The position numbers were made by a program, and so were the translations under genes. This document shows positions 33,608-41,080 of a DNA stretch of 64,000 nucleotides, in pieces. The stretch comes from Lacrimispora sp. 210928-DFI.3.58 (lineage in GTDB: Bacteria > Bacillota > Clostridia > Lachnospirales > Lachnospiraceae): positions 27,927 to 91,926 of the forward strand of contig NZ_JAJCIC010000018.1 of NCBI RefSeq assembly GCF_020554865.1. The letters are read 5' to 3'. Position 1 is the first letter of the stretch. Every line of letters begins with the position of its first letter. The notes under the pieces were generated by a model. It had not been told where the DNA came from, did no database searches, and was given only the letters and a program-made list of their open reading frames with translations.

Positions 33608-35458
33608 TGTGATCACATTGATCTGATACTTCCTGAGCCAGAAATCGATCTGCAGAACATAGGCAAGCATCTGGGGCCCGGCCATGAGCTGACCGTACCA
33701 GGGCTTTCCGTAATCAGACGGATCTTTCAGGAAACGCTCTATTTTCCCAGGATCCAGAAATTCCATCACTGGAGAAGAGCTGTCGTCCATGAGCTCCCGG
33801 ACACGGGCTGCCAAAAGCGCCTCATAGTTTCTGTCATATGTTTTTGGATAAGGAGACTTACGGCGGAAGAGGATGCCTTCAGGCAGAAGTCCCTTGGCGG
33901 ACTGGCGCAGAAGGCTTTTTACCACCCCGTCCTTTGTCTTCATATCCCAGGGCACATTCCACAGATATTCAATGATCCTGTGGTCTGCAAAGGGAACCCT
34001 GGCCTCCAGACCGGAATACATGCTGGCCCGGTCCATTCTGTTTAAGAGGGTCTGCATGAACCAGCGCAGATTCAGCCATGCGATCTCACGGCGGCGGGCC
34101 TCTGTGGCAGTGTCCTCAGGGAGCCTGGGAGTCTCAGCCAGGGACTGGTCATAGGCATGCTGTACATAGCTCTCCATATCGAGATATGCAGCAAAATCAT
34201 CCTTTAGAAGAACCTTTCTGGCGGACAGATCCATGGTCCACGGGAAGGTGTGTGCCTGGAAGCATTCCTCTCTGTGGAACCAGGGATAGCCTCCAAAGAT
34301 CTCATCTGCGCATTCGCCTGTAAGAGCCACCTTGTTGTGCTCCTTTACCATGGAGCAGAAATGGAGCATGGAGGAGTCGATATCGCCCATGGCAGGCAGA
34401 TCATGGGCCAGCACGGAGTCATAGAGGCGGTCTGCCTGAACAAGGCTGCTGCATTCCAGATAGTGGTGATCTGACTGGAGAAAGGCCGCCATTTCCTCCA
34501 CAAAGGGCCGATCCTGGGAGGGCTGGAAGGAGCTGGCCTTAAAATACCGGTCATTGTCAATAAAATCAAAGGAGTAGGTAGTGAGCCTTTTCCCCTGCTT
34601 TCGCAGTGCATTGGCACAGACAGCGGACACCAGGCTGGAGTCAACGCCTCCTGACAGGAAGGTACAGATGGGAACGTCAGATACCATCTGGCGCTCAATG
34701 GAATCTGTCACAAGAAAGGAGGTCTTCTCCACCGTTTCACGGTAGCTGTCCATGTGGGGACGGCTCTCTAATTTCCAATAACCGGAAAGCCTTATCCCAT
34801 CTCTGGAGCAGCACAGCAGATGGCCCGGCAGGAGCTCCTTCACATCCTTAAATACTCCGCAGCCTGGGGTTCTGGCAGGTCCAAGGGAGAATATCTCATT
34901 TAACCCCTGCTTATCAAGTTCGGGCCTTATGCCCGGAAATGCAAACAGGCCCTTGGGTTCTGATGCAAAGATGATCTCATTTTCCCGCACCGTATAAAAT
35001 AATGGTTTCACTCCGGCCCTGTCCCGGAACAGGCAGAGCTGGTCCCTGGCAGTATCCGCAATGGCAAAGGCAAAGATCCCGTTAAGCTTTGTTACAAAAT
35101 CAGGCCCATACTCCATGTAGCCGGTTAAGATGACTTCCGTGTCACTGGAGGTCTGGAAGGTCTGGCCGCAGCTTATGAGTTCACGGCGCAGCTCCTCTGT
35201 GTTGTAGAGCTCGCCGTTGTAGGCAATGGCAAAGGTCTGTCCTTCCCTTGCTTTGAGCATGGGCTGCCTGCCGCCGGCGAGATCGATGATGGACAGGCGG
35301 GCGTGGGACAGCCCGGTGTGCTCCCCAAGCCACAGCCCCTGGTCATCCGGCCCCCGGTGGCTCTGCACCCCGGCCATGGATGCCAGAATGCTGCTGTGGT
35401 AGTCCTTATTGGTAAGATAATGTTCATAGGGATTAAAAAAACCGGCAATTCCGCACAT
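33602..35458 (-). CDS. asnB: asparagine synthase (glutamine-hydrolysing)
   Basis: 618 residues. The N-terminal nucleophile hydrolase domain starts MCGIAGF with catalytic Cys2, then SHRGPDD, AYNGELYN and SDTEV. The synthetase domain has the PP-loop SGGVDSS and ends in LEARVPFADH and RRKSPYPKTY. It makes asparagine from aspartate, glutamine and ATP. It matches the AsnB form common in Firmicutes. It is divergent from the mgtE leader. The minus strand upstream (35459-35560) should hold its promoter; no strong boxes stand out. Confidence 0.95.
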   Translation of the reverse strand: MCGIAGFFNPYEHYLTNKDYHSSILASMAGVQSHRGPDDQGLWLGEHTGLSHARLSIIDLAGGRQPMLKAREGQTFAIAYNGELYNTEELRRELISCGQTFQTSSDTEVILTGYMEYGPDFVTKLNGIFAFAIADTARDQLCLFRDRAGVKPLFYTVRENEIIFASEPKGLFAFPGIRPELDKQGLNEIFSLGPARTPGCGVFKDVKELLPGHLLCCSRDGIRLSGYWKLESRPHMDSYRETVEKTSFLVTDSIERQMVSDVPICTFLSGGVDSSLVSAVCANALRKQGKRLTTYSFDFIDNDRYFKASSFQPSQDRPFVEEMAAFLQSDHHYLECSSLVQADRLYDSVLAHDLPAMGDIDSSMLHFCSMVKEHNKVALTGECADEIFGGYPWFHREECFQAHTFPWTMDLSARKVLLKDDFAAYLDMESYVQHAYDQSLAETPRLPEDTATEARRREIAWLNLRWFMQTLLNRMDRASMYSGLEARVPFADHRIIEYLWNVPWDMKTKDGVVKSLLRQSAKGLLPEGILFRRKSPYPKTYDRNYEALLAARVRELMDDSSSPVMEFLDPGKIERFLKDPSDYGKPWYGQLMAGPQMLAYVLQIDFWLRKYQINVITK

Positions 35459-35555
35459 AGAAGGCTCCTCCTGGGTGGGTATCTAGGGTATTGTATGAGA
35501 AAAGGGAGGGAAAGGTTCCTGCCAGAAATTTGCAAAAATATTACTTTTTTTAGGG

Positions 35556-35584
35556 TTGATTTTATCTGCCAGGACTGCTATGCT
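35556..35584 (+). promoter_or_regulatory. promoter of mgtE leader
   Basis: TTGATT (35556-35561), 17-base spacer, TATGCT (35579-35584), predicting transcription from about 35591, some 365 bases before mgtE. Confidence 0.55.
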
Positions 35585-35590
35585 ATAAAA

Positions 35591-35829
35591 GAATAAAATA
35601 GAAAAAGGAAAGGAAGTGAACCGGAGTGGAAGGTCGAAGTCGAAAGATGGAAGCAGACAATTATCATGAGCGCATGGTAGTGGGGGCAGTTTTTCAGGCT
35701 TTGCATCCGCTTTGTTCTCACTGCCGTTAAAATTCCGTTAATTACAACGCCCTGTTTATGGGCAAATTGGGATGCGTTTATGATAATAGCCATGGACCGC
35801 AGGAGAAGTCTGCGGTTATGGCTATTTTT
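35591..35829 (+). ncRNA. candidate structured mgtE leader RNA (riboswitch-like)
   Basis: About 240 bases between promoter and terminator. Visible pairings are GGCAGT (35685-35690) with ACTGCC (35720-35725), GCCC/GGGC at about 35750-35763, and a long-range GCATCC (35703-35708) with GGATGC (35770-35775). The last pairing reaches to just before the terminator, so it could change termination. None of the conserved blocks of the M-box (ykoK) magnesium riboswitch was found. The role in Mg2+ sensing is inferred from position only. Confidence 0.5.
35785..35829 (+). terminator. intrinsic terminator within mgtE leader
   Basis: AATAGCCAT (35785-35793) and CCGCAG (35797-35802) pair with CTGCGG (35810-35815) and ATGGCTATT (35818-35826), followed by TTT. 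It lies 126 bases before mgtE, so mgtE expression needs readthrough or an unseen promoter. Confidence 0.85.
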
Positions 35830-35845
35830 CATCGCGGGAGGTTCT

Positions 35846-35896
35846 ATGAAAGGCGCCCCCGTTGATTACGAAGTGTCCAGCAAAACGCGCCAGTGA
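35846..35896 (+). CDS. possible 16-residue leader peptide upstream of mgtE
   Basis: The frame reads MKGAPVDYEVSSKTRQ and stops at 35894-35896. A strong ribosome site, CGGGAGG (35835-35841), lies 4 bases before the ATG, better than that of mgtE itself. It overlaps the REP-like palindrome. Regulatory leader peptides are known for other magnesium transporters (mgtL of Salmonella), but no similarity is claimed. It could also be chance. Confidence 0.35.
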   Translation: MKGAPVDYEVSSKTRQ

Positions 35897-35911
35897 CGTG
35901 ATTTGCCGGAT
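35872..35911 (+). repeat. REP-like palindromic repeat, copy 1
   Basis: 40 bases matching 62600-62639 at 34 positions. It folds as a stem with GCAAAACGCG on one side and CGTGATTTGC on the other around a short loop. Confidence 0.6.
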
Positions 35912-35919
35912 CTGGTCTG

Positions 35920-35947
35920 CTTTCATGGATAACACCGTTCATGAAAG
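35920..35947 (+). promoter_or_regulatory. hairpin covering the mgtE ribosome site
   Basis: CTTTCATG (35920-35927) pairs perfectly with CATGAAAG (35940-35947). The second arm includes the first bases of AAAGGA, the only ribosome site of mgtE, so translation may be gated by this stem. Confidence 0.5.
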
Positions 35948-35954
35948 GAAAAAG

Positions 35955-37304
35955 ATGCAGGAGAATTTTGAGTTAAAGGTATTAGTGGAGCTTTTGGAGG
36001 AAAAGAAGCTCCGGGCATTGAAGGAAATGCTGGTTGAGATGAACGAGATGGACATCGCCTCCTTTATGGAGGAGCTGGATTCAGAGAAAAAGGTGGTGGT
36101 CTACCGCATGCTGCCGAAGGATCTGGCCTCTGATGTATTTGCCTGCCTGTCTGTGGAGACACAGCAGCACATCATCAACAGCATTACGGACAATGAGCTG
36201 AGCGCCATTGTCAACGACCTGTTTGTGGATGACGCGGTAGACATGCTGGAGGAGCTGCCTGCCAATGTCGTAAAGAGGGTACTGAAAAATTCCACCCCGG
36301 ATACCAGACAGCTGATCAACCAGTTTTTAAAATATCCGGAAAACAGTGCAGGAAGCATTATGACAGCGGAGTATGTAGGGCTTAGGAAGACCATGACCGT
36401 GGAGCAGGCCTTTGCCTATATCCGCAAGCACGGTGTGGATAAGGAGACTATTTATACCTGCTATGTGATGGATGCCAGGAGAACCCTTGAAGGTGTGGTG
36501 ACGGTAAAGGACCTGCTGATGAACCCCTATGAGGAGGTCATCGAGAATATCATGGATACCCATGTTATCAAGGCTGTTACCACAGATGACCAGGAGGAGG
36601 TAGCGGACAGCTTCCAGAAGTACGACCTGTTAAGCCTTCCGGTGGTGGATCATGAGAATAAGCTGGTGGGGATCGTCACAGTAGACGACGTGGTGGACGT
36701 TATGGAAGAGGAGGCCACAGAGGACTTTGAAAAAATGGCCGCTATGCTTCCCAGCGAAAAGCCTTACCTGAAGACAAGCGTGCTGGAGCTGGCAAAGAAC
36801 CGCCTGCCGTGGCTGCTGGTACTGATGGTGAGCAGTATGATCACAGGAGGCATTCTGGGAAAATATGAGCAGGCCTTTGCAGTCATCCCTCTTCTTGTGA
36901 CCTTTGTCCCAATGCTGACGGACACCGGAGGCAATGCCGGAAGCCAGAGCAGCACCATGATCATCCGAGGCATGGCTGTGGGCGAGGTGGATCCAAAGGA
37001 CGTTTTGAAAGTCGTTTGGAAGGAAATGCAGGTGGGACTGATCGTAGGACTTTTGCTGGGCCTTGTGAATTTCGCCCGCCTGATGATCCAGTTTCCGGGA
37101 CACACCTTGATCTGTCTGACGGTTATGCTGAGTCTGATGATCACTGTGATCGTGGCGAAGACCATCGGCTGTACCCTGCCTATCCTGGCTGAGGTGCTCC
37201 ATTTCGATCCGGCTATCATGGCAGCGCCGCTGATCACCACCATAGTGGATGCCGTGAGTCTGGTGATTTATTTCCAGCTGGCCTGCAAGCTCTTGCAGCT
37301 GTGA
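35955..37304 (+). CDS. mgtE: MgtE family magnesium transporter
   Basis: 449 residues, the standard MgtE length. An N-terminal helical MgtE_N domain (about 1-125) includes the DLASDVFACLS and DDAVDMLEELP repeats. Two CBS domains follow (about 130-250; AGSIMTAEYVGL and GVVTVKDLL, then LVGIVTVDDVVDVMEEE). Five membrane helices (about 280-449) contain PLLVTFVPMLTDTGGNAGSQSS, the pore motif. It imports Mg2+ and closes when Mg2+ binds the cytoplasmic domains. Start ATG 35955 has AAAGGA upstream. The gene has a long, structured leader with a terminator. Confidence 0.94.
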   Translation: MQENFELKVLVELLEEKKLRALKEMLVEMNEMDIASFMEELDSEKKVVVYRMLPKDLASDVFACLSVETQQHIINSITDNELSAIVNDLFVDDAVDMLEELPANVVKRVLKNSTPDTRQLINQFLKYPENSAGSIMTAEYVGLRKTMTVEQAFAYIRKHGVDKETIYTCYVMDARRTLEGVVTVKDLLMNPYEEVIENIMDTHVIKAVTTDDQEEVADSFQKYDLLSLPVVDHENKLVGIVTVDDVVDVMEEEATEDFEKMAAMLPSEKPYLKTSVLELAKNRLPWLLVLMVSSMITGGILGKYEQAFAVIPLLVTFVPMLTDTGGNAGSQSSTMIIRGMAVGEVDPKDVLKVVWKEMQVGLIVGLLLGLVNFARLMIQFPGHTLICLTVMLSLMITVIVAKTIGCTLPILAEVLHFDPAIMAAPLITTIVDAVSLVIYFQLACKLLQL

Positions 37305-37361
37305 TGGCAGGAGCACTGGGAAGAGATAGGAAATGAAAACAAGGGGAAAGGAAATGCGTTT

Positions 37362-38501
37362 ATGGGCAAAAGGAGCGGCTGTGTGATCCTGTCAGGAGGC
37401 AGGGGAAGGCGTATGGGCTTTGTGGACAAGGGAGAACTCACATACAGGGGGAGATCCTTTCGCGCTTTGATCGGAAGCCAGCTGGAGGAGCTGGGGCTTC
37501 CCTGTTTCCTTTCCGCAGCAGAATATGAGCTGCAGGCCGGGATGGCAGAGGAAGAAAACGGTTCTGTATGGCAGGTGATACAGGATGATATCACGGATGT
37601 GAATGGGCAGTATATCGGGCCCATGGGAGGTATTTTCTCCTGTCTGACTAAGACAGGTCTGGACGGCATCCTTGTGGTGTCCTGTGATATGCCCTTTTTC
37701 CGCAGAGAGATGGCGGATGCCCTCCTGAGGGAGGCGGAGGATGGCCGGTACGATGCCGTCATCTGGAAGACCAGGGATGGCCGCCTCCATCCGGTCTGTG
37801 CCTATTATTCCAACACCTGCCTTCCGGCGTTTAGGGAGGCGATTGAAGAAAAGGATTACAGGATGATGCATTTCCTGTCCCATACAGTATATAAGGAGCT
37901 GGAGACAGCCGATACCCATATCCCGGACAGCTGGTTTACCAATGTCAACCGTCCTGAGGTATATAGCCGTCTGGAAAGCGTCAGGATCCCAGTTCTGGCT
38001 GTCAGCGGAAGGAAGAACACGGGAAAGACCACCCTCCTTGAAAGACTGGTGAGAGAGCTCACAAAGAGAGGCGTCCGCACGGCGGTCATTAAGCACGACG
38101 GCCATGATTTCGTGCCGGACACTCCGGGTACAGACAGCTTCCGCATGAAGCAGGCAGGGGCTGTTGGGACAGTGGTTTATTCCGGCAACCGTTTTTCCCT
38201 TGTGAAGGACAGGATGCCGGAGGAAAAAATGTGGGAGGCAGAGGATTTTATTGCCTGCTTTCCCGACGCAGACCTGATCCTTTTAGAGGGGCAGAAGGCT
38301 TCCTCTTATCCAAAGATCGAGGTCCTGCGCCGGGAAACCGCCATGGAGCCGGTCTGCCGCCGCGATACGGTGCTGGCCTATGTGGCCGACTGGGAGCTGG
38401 AGCAGGGTACAGAGGAGGGCCTGCCGCCGGTATATTCCTTTGAGGATATGGATGAGATATTAGAGGTTGTGATTTCATGCATGGACAGAGGAAAACTATA
38501 A
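37362..38501 (+). CDS. MobA-MobB fusion (molybdenum cofactor guanylyltransferase and GTP-binding adaptor)
   Basis: 379 residues in two parts. Residues 1-200 are a MobA-like nucleotidyltransferase: CVILSGGRGRRMGFVDKG binds GTP, then GPMGGI and VVSCDMPFF. Residues about 207-379 are MobB: LAVSGRKNTGKTTLLERLV is the P-loop, followed by KHDGHDF and LILLEGQKASSYPKIEV. Together they attach GMP to molybdopterin. No other cofactor genes or molybdoenzymes lie in the window. AAAGGAA is 9 bases before the ATG. A 16-bp stem terminator follows. Confidence 0.9.
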   Translation: MGKRSGCVILSGGRGRRMGFVDKGELTYRGRSFRALIGSQLEELGLPCFLSAAEYELQAGMAEEENGSVWQVIQDDITDVNGQYIGPMGGIFSCLTKTGLDGILVVSCDMPFFRREMADALLREAEDGRYDAVIWKTRDGRLHPVCAYYSNTCLPAFREAIEEKDYRMMHFLSHTVYKELETADTHIPDSWFTNVNRPEVYSRLESVRIPVLAVSGRKNTGKTTLLERLVRELTKRGVRTAVIKHDGHDFVPDTPGTDSFRMKQAGAVGTVVYSGNRFSLVKDRMPEEKMWEAEDFIACFPDADLILLEGQKASSYPKIEVLRRETAMEPVCRRDTVLAYVADWELEQGTEEGLPPVYSFEDMDEILEVVISCMDRGKL

Positions 38502-38524
38502 TTTTCGATGGACTGCCATCATTC

Positions 38525-38568
38525 AAGGATACTGCCGGCTTTTAAAGCCAGCCGGCAGTATCCTTTTT
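38525..38568 (+). terminator. strong intrinsic terminator after mobAB
   Basis: A perfect 16-bp stem AAGGATACTGCCGGCT (38525-38540) / AGCCGGCAGTATCCTT (38550-38565) followed by TTT. Element A starts 3 bases later. Confidence 0.9.
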
Positions 38569-38570
38569 CC

Positions 38571-38740
38571 GTAACAGTTCAGTCGGTATTTTTCCTAAAA
38601 GCCAGAGCAGCATCAAAGCAACTCGCTGCGCTCAAACAATCATTGATGCTGCTCTGAACGGAAAAACCAGCTGCCTAAGTGCTTCTAATGTCCTGCAAAG
38701 CCGCTCCGGCCGCCCTCCCGGCAGCCGACTGAACGGTTGC
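38571..38740. mobile_element. miniature GTAAC-ended element A (170 bp)
   Basis: Ends GTAACAGTTCAGTCGG (38571-38586) and CCGACTGAACGGTTGC (38725-38740) are inverted repeats with 14 of 16 matches. Flanks CTTTTTCC (38563-38570) and TTTTTTCC (38741-38748) match at 7 of 8. An internal 14-bp stem CAGAGCAGCATCAA (38603-38616) / TTGATGCTGCTCTG (38643-38656) has a 26-base loop nearly identical to that of element B. It is non-coding. Confidence 0.75.
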
Positions 38741-38781
38741 TTTTTTCCAGCATAAATGCCGGATTTACCGCAATAATCCAC

Positions 38782-38831
38782 TTGACGGATCTTTGCCTAA
38801 TTGCTATAGTAATAACAGTAAATGTTATACT
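38782..38831 (+). promoter_or_regulatory. promoter and operator candidate of GntR-mcsA-mcsB-clpC operon
   Basis: TTGACG (38782-38787), 17-base spacer, TATAGT (38805-38810). The dyad ATAACA-N5-TGTTAT (38812-38828) lies at the expected transcription start, a good site for repression by the following GntR protein. No CtsR heptad repeat (GGTCAAA type) or CIRCE element is visible here. Confidence 0.6.
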
Positions 38832-38883
38832 GCGTGTAGAACAGATATAACGTTTACCTACAAAACGAAAGATGGTGTGTTTT

Positions 38884-39291
38884 ATGGTATTGAAGATTGA
38901 TTTCAACAGTGATGAGGCAATCTATATACAGCTTCGCAATCAGATCATTATGGGTATTGCCACTGAGATGATACATGAAGGGGATACACTGCCTTCCGTG
39001 CGCCAAATGGCTGATTATATCGGCATCAACATGCATACAGTAAATAAGGCATATTCTGTTCTGCGCCAGGAAGGGTTTGTGAAGCTTGACCGCCGGAAGG
39101 GAGCGGTCGTCAGCCTGGACATTGACAAGATACAGGCGATGAGCGAGATCCGGCAGAGCCTGGACGTGCTTTTGGCCTGCGGTATCTGCAGGAATATCAC
39201 GCGCGGCGAGGTGCACCAGCTGGTGGATGAGATCTATGACAGATATACCAGGGCATCCATGGATACAGAACAGGAAGAAGACGAAGAATAG
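38884..39291 (+). CDS. GntR family regulator, YtrA type, in the CtsR position
   Basis: About 135 residues. The winged helix is clear (EAIYIQLRNQIIMGIA, LPSVRQMADYIGINMHTVNKAYSVLRQEGFV), with a short helical tail and acidic C-terminus, as in YtrA-type regulators. It directly precedes mcsA-mcsB-clpC, where Bacilli and many Clostridia have ctsR. It likely binds the dyad upstream and controls the operon; this is inferred from position. The start could also be ATG 38872; neither has a strong ribosome site, and 38884 starts the conserved region. Confidence 0.85.
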   Translation: MVLKIDFNSDEAIYIQLRNQIIMGIATEMIHEGDTLPSVRQMADYIGINMHTVNKAYSVLRQEGFVKLDRRKGAVVSLDIDKIQAMSEIRQSLDVLLACGICRNITRGEVHQLVDEIYDRYTRASMDTEQEEDEE

Positions 39292-39310
39292 GCTCCGGAG
39301 GAGGATTCGT

Positions 39311-39973
39311 ATGTTATGTGAAAAATGTAAGATTCGTGAAGCCAACATTAAATATACAGAGATCATTAACGGAATAAAGACAGAGCACAACCTTTGCTCC
39401 CACTGTGCAAAGGAAATGGATTTTGGACAGTACACAGCTATGCTGGACGGGGAGTTCCCTCTGGGAAAGCTTCTCTCAGGCCTTTTGGGACTGGAGGATG
39501 ACGAGGAGGAGACCGATGTGCGGGGCAGGGTGGTATGCCCCACCTGCGGCACCAGCTTTGATGATTTTGTGGAGAACAGCCGGTTTGGCTGCCCGGACTG
39601 CTATGGTGTATTTGACCTGTTTATCAATGACAAGATCAAGCAGCTCCAGGGAAGCGAAAGCCACAAGGGCAAACGCCCCAGATACAGGAGCAAATTTGAG
39701 AAGGAGCACCCGGATTCCATCTCCGCCAGGCCGGCGGGCGCTGCGGAGGGAAAGGGAGCCCTGCAGGAAGGCCTTCCGGACAGCCGGAAGGGACAGAAGG
39801 CCCCCGGCTCTGAGCAGGCAGAGGTCCCGGACGCCTCCCGCCAGATACGCGCATTGGAGCTTAAGCTGAAGGAGGCCTTAAAGCAGGAGGATTACGAGCT
39901 GGCAGCCAGATGCAGGGATGAGATCAAGGCCCTGAAGGCAGGTGTAAAGGAGGAGGCAAAGGCAGATGAGTAA
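39311..39973 (+). CDS. mcsA: McsA-like zinc-finger activator of protein arginine kinase
   Basis: 220 residues. Paired CxxC motifs (CEKC at 3-6, CSHC near 29, CPTC and CPDC near 80-100) should bind zinc. A basic/Pro-rich linker is followed by a C-terminal UvrB/UvrC motif (ALELKLKEALKQEDYELAARCRDEIKAL). McsA activates McsB in the heat-shock system. GGAGGAGG lies 6 bases before the ATG. The end overlaps mcsB by 8 bases. Confidence 0.9.
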   Translation: MLCEKCKIREANIKYTEIINGIKTEHNLCSHCAKEMDFGQYTAMLDGEFPLGKLLSGLLGLEDDEEETDVRGRVVCPTCGTSFDDFVENSRFGCPDCYGVFDLFINDKIKQLQGSESHKGKRPRYRSKFEKEHPDSISARPAGAAEGKGALQEGLPDSRKGQKAPGSEQAEVPDASRQIRALELKLKEALKQEDYELAARCRDEIKALKAGVKEEAKADE

Positions 39974-41015
39974 ATGGTTTGAGAAAATGGACCGGGGACA
40001 CACCAATGTGATCTACAGTCGCATCCGCCTTGCCAGGAACTGGGATGAATATGCATTTCCGTCCAGGCTCACAAGAAGCCAGTGCGGGGAAATGGTAACC
40101 CGCTTAAAGGATGGCCTAAAGGATATCAGCCAGATGGATGGCCACAAGTACCAGTGCTTCCAGCTGGATACCATGAAGGGGCTGGAGCGCCAGGCGCTGC
40201 GGGAGCGGCGGATCATCAACCGGGCAGCAGTGGAGCGCACAGAGCCGGCAGCCCTCTATCTTTCAGAGGATGAGAGCAACAGCCTGGTATTAGGCGGGGA
40301 TGACCACATCCGTATACAGATGCTGGCTCCGGGCTTGGTGTTAGATGAGCTGTGGCAGAAGGCAGATGCAGCGGACGACTATGTGAATGAGCGTTTTTCC
40401 TATGCCTTTGATGAGAAGTACGGCTATCTGACCTCGTTTCCGACCAATGTAGGAACGGGACTTCGGGCCTGTGTGGTGCTCCATCTGCCGACACTCTCAA
40501 AAGTGAGAAAGTTTCAGAGCATTGTGGGGGATATGAGCCGTTTCGGCACCACCATCAGAGGCCTCTACGGAGAGGGCAGCGACAACCACGGCAGCCTCTA
40601 TGAGCTCTCCAACCAGCGCACACTGGGACAGTCGGAGAAGGAGATCGTGGAGATGGTGACAAAGGCTGCCTCCCAGCTCAACAACCAGGAGATGCGTGTG
40701 AGAAATGCAGCCCTGGGGACCCAGCGCCTGGAGCGGGAGGATGAGACCTGGAAGTCCTACGGCGTGCTCAAATACGCCAGGAAGATATCGGAGAAGGATG
40801 CCAGGATCTTCCTGTCCCAGCTGATGGCAGGGGAGGAGGATAAGCTGATCTCCTTTGACAGGCCCTACAGCCTGTACAGCCTGATGGTCGGTATCCAGCC
40901 GGCCAACTTAAACCTCTGGGCCAGCCGCCCGCTGGACAAAGAGGAGATCGACCCCGTCAGGGCGGCTTATATCAGGCAGAACCTGCCGGAGATCGCGAAG
41001 AAGAAAGAACAGTGA
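39966..41015 (+). CDS. mcsB: protein arginine kinase McsB
   Basis: 349 residues. It belongs to the phosphagen kinase fold: VIYSRIRLARNWDEYAFPSRL at the N-terminus, LGGDDHIRIQ, YLTSFPTNVGTGLRACVVLHLP, and the FGTTIRGLYGEGSDNHGSLYELSNQ loop. It phosphorylates arginines on damaged proteins, marking them for ClpC-ClpP. The position between mcsA and clpC is the classical one. Confidence 0.95.
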   Translation: MSKWFEKMDRGHTNVIYSRIRLARNWDEYAFPSRLTRSQCGEMVTRLKDGLKDISQMDGHKYQCFQLDTMKGLERQALRERRIINRAAVERTEPAALYLSEDESNSLVLGGDDHIRIQMLAPGLVLDELWQKADAADDYVNERFSYAFDEKYGYLTSFPTNVGTGLRACVVLHLPTLSKVRKFQSIVGDMSRFGTTIRGLYGEGSDNHGSLYELSNQRTLGQSEKEIVEMVTKAASQLNNQEMRVRNAALGTQRLEREDETWKSYGVLKYARKISEKDARIFLSQLMAGEEDKLISFDRPYSLYSLMVGIQPANLNLWASRPLDKEEIDPVRAAYIRQNLPEIAKKKEQ

Positions 41016-41080
41016 GTGCGGCGCATACACCGCATATAAGCGTCTGAAAGACGGGCGCTCAATAAGGAGGAAATATATCA

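Noticed and set aside
35591..35829. Classical M-box magnesium riboswitch
   Set aside because: Position before mgtE fits, but none of its conserved sequence blocks could be found, so it was listed only as an unclassified leader.
38782..38884. CtsR or CIRCE sites before the clpC operon
   Set aside because: No GGTCAAA-type heptads and no CIRCE palindrome could be found.
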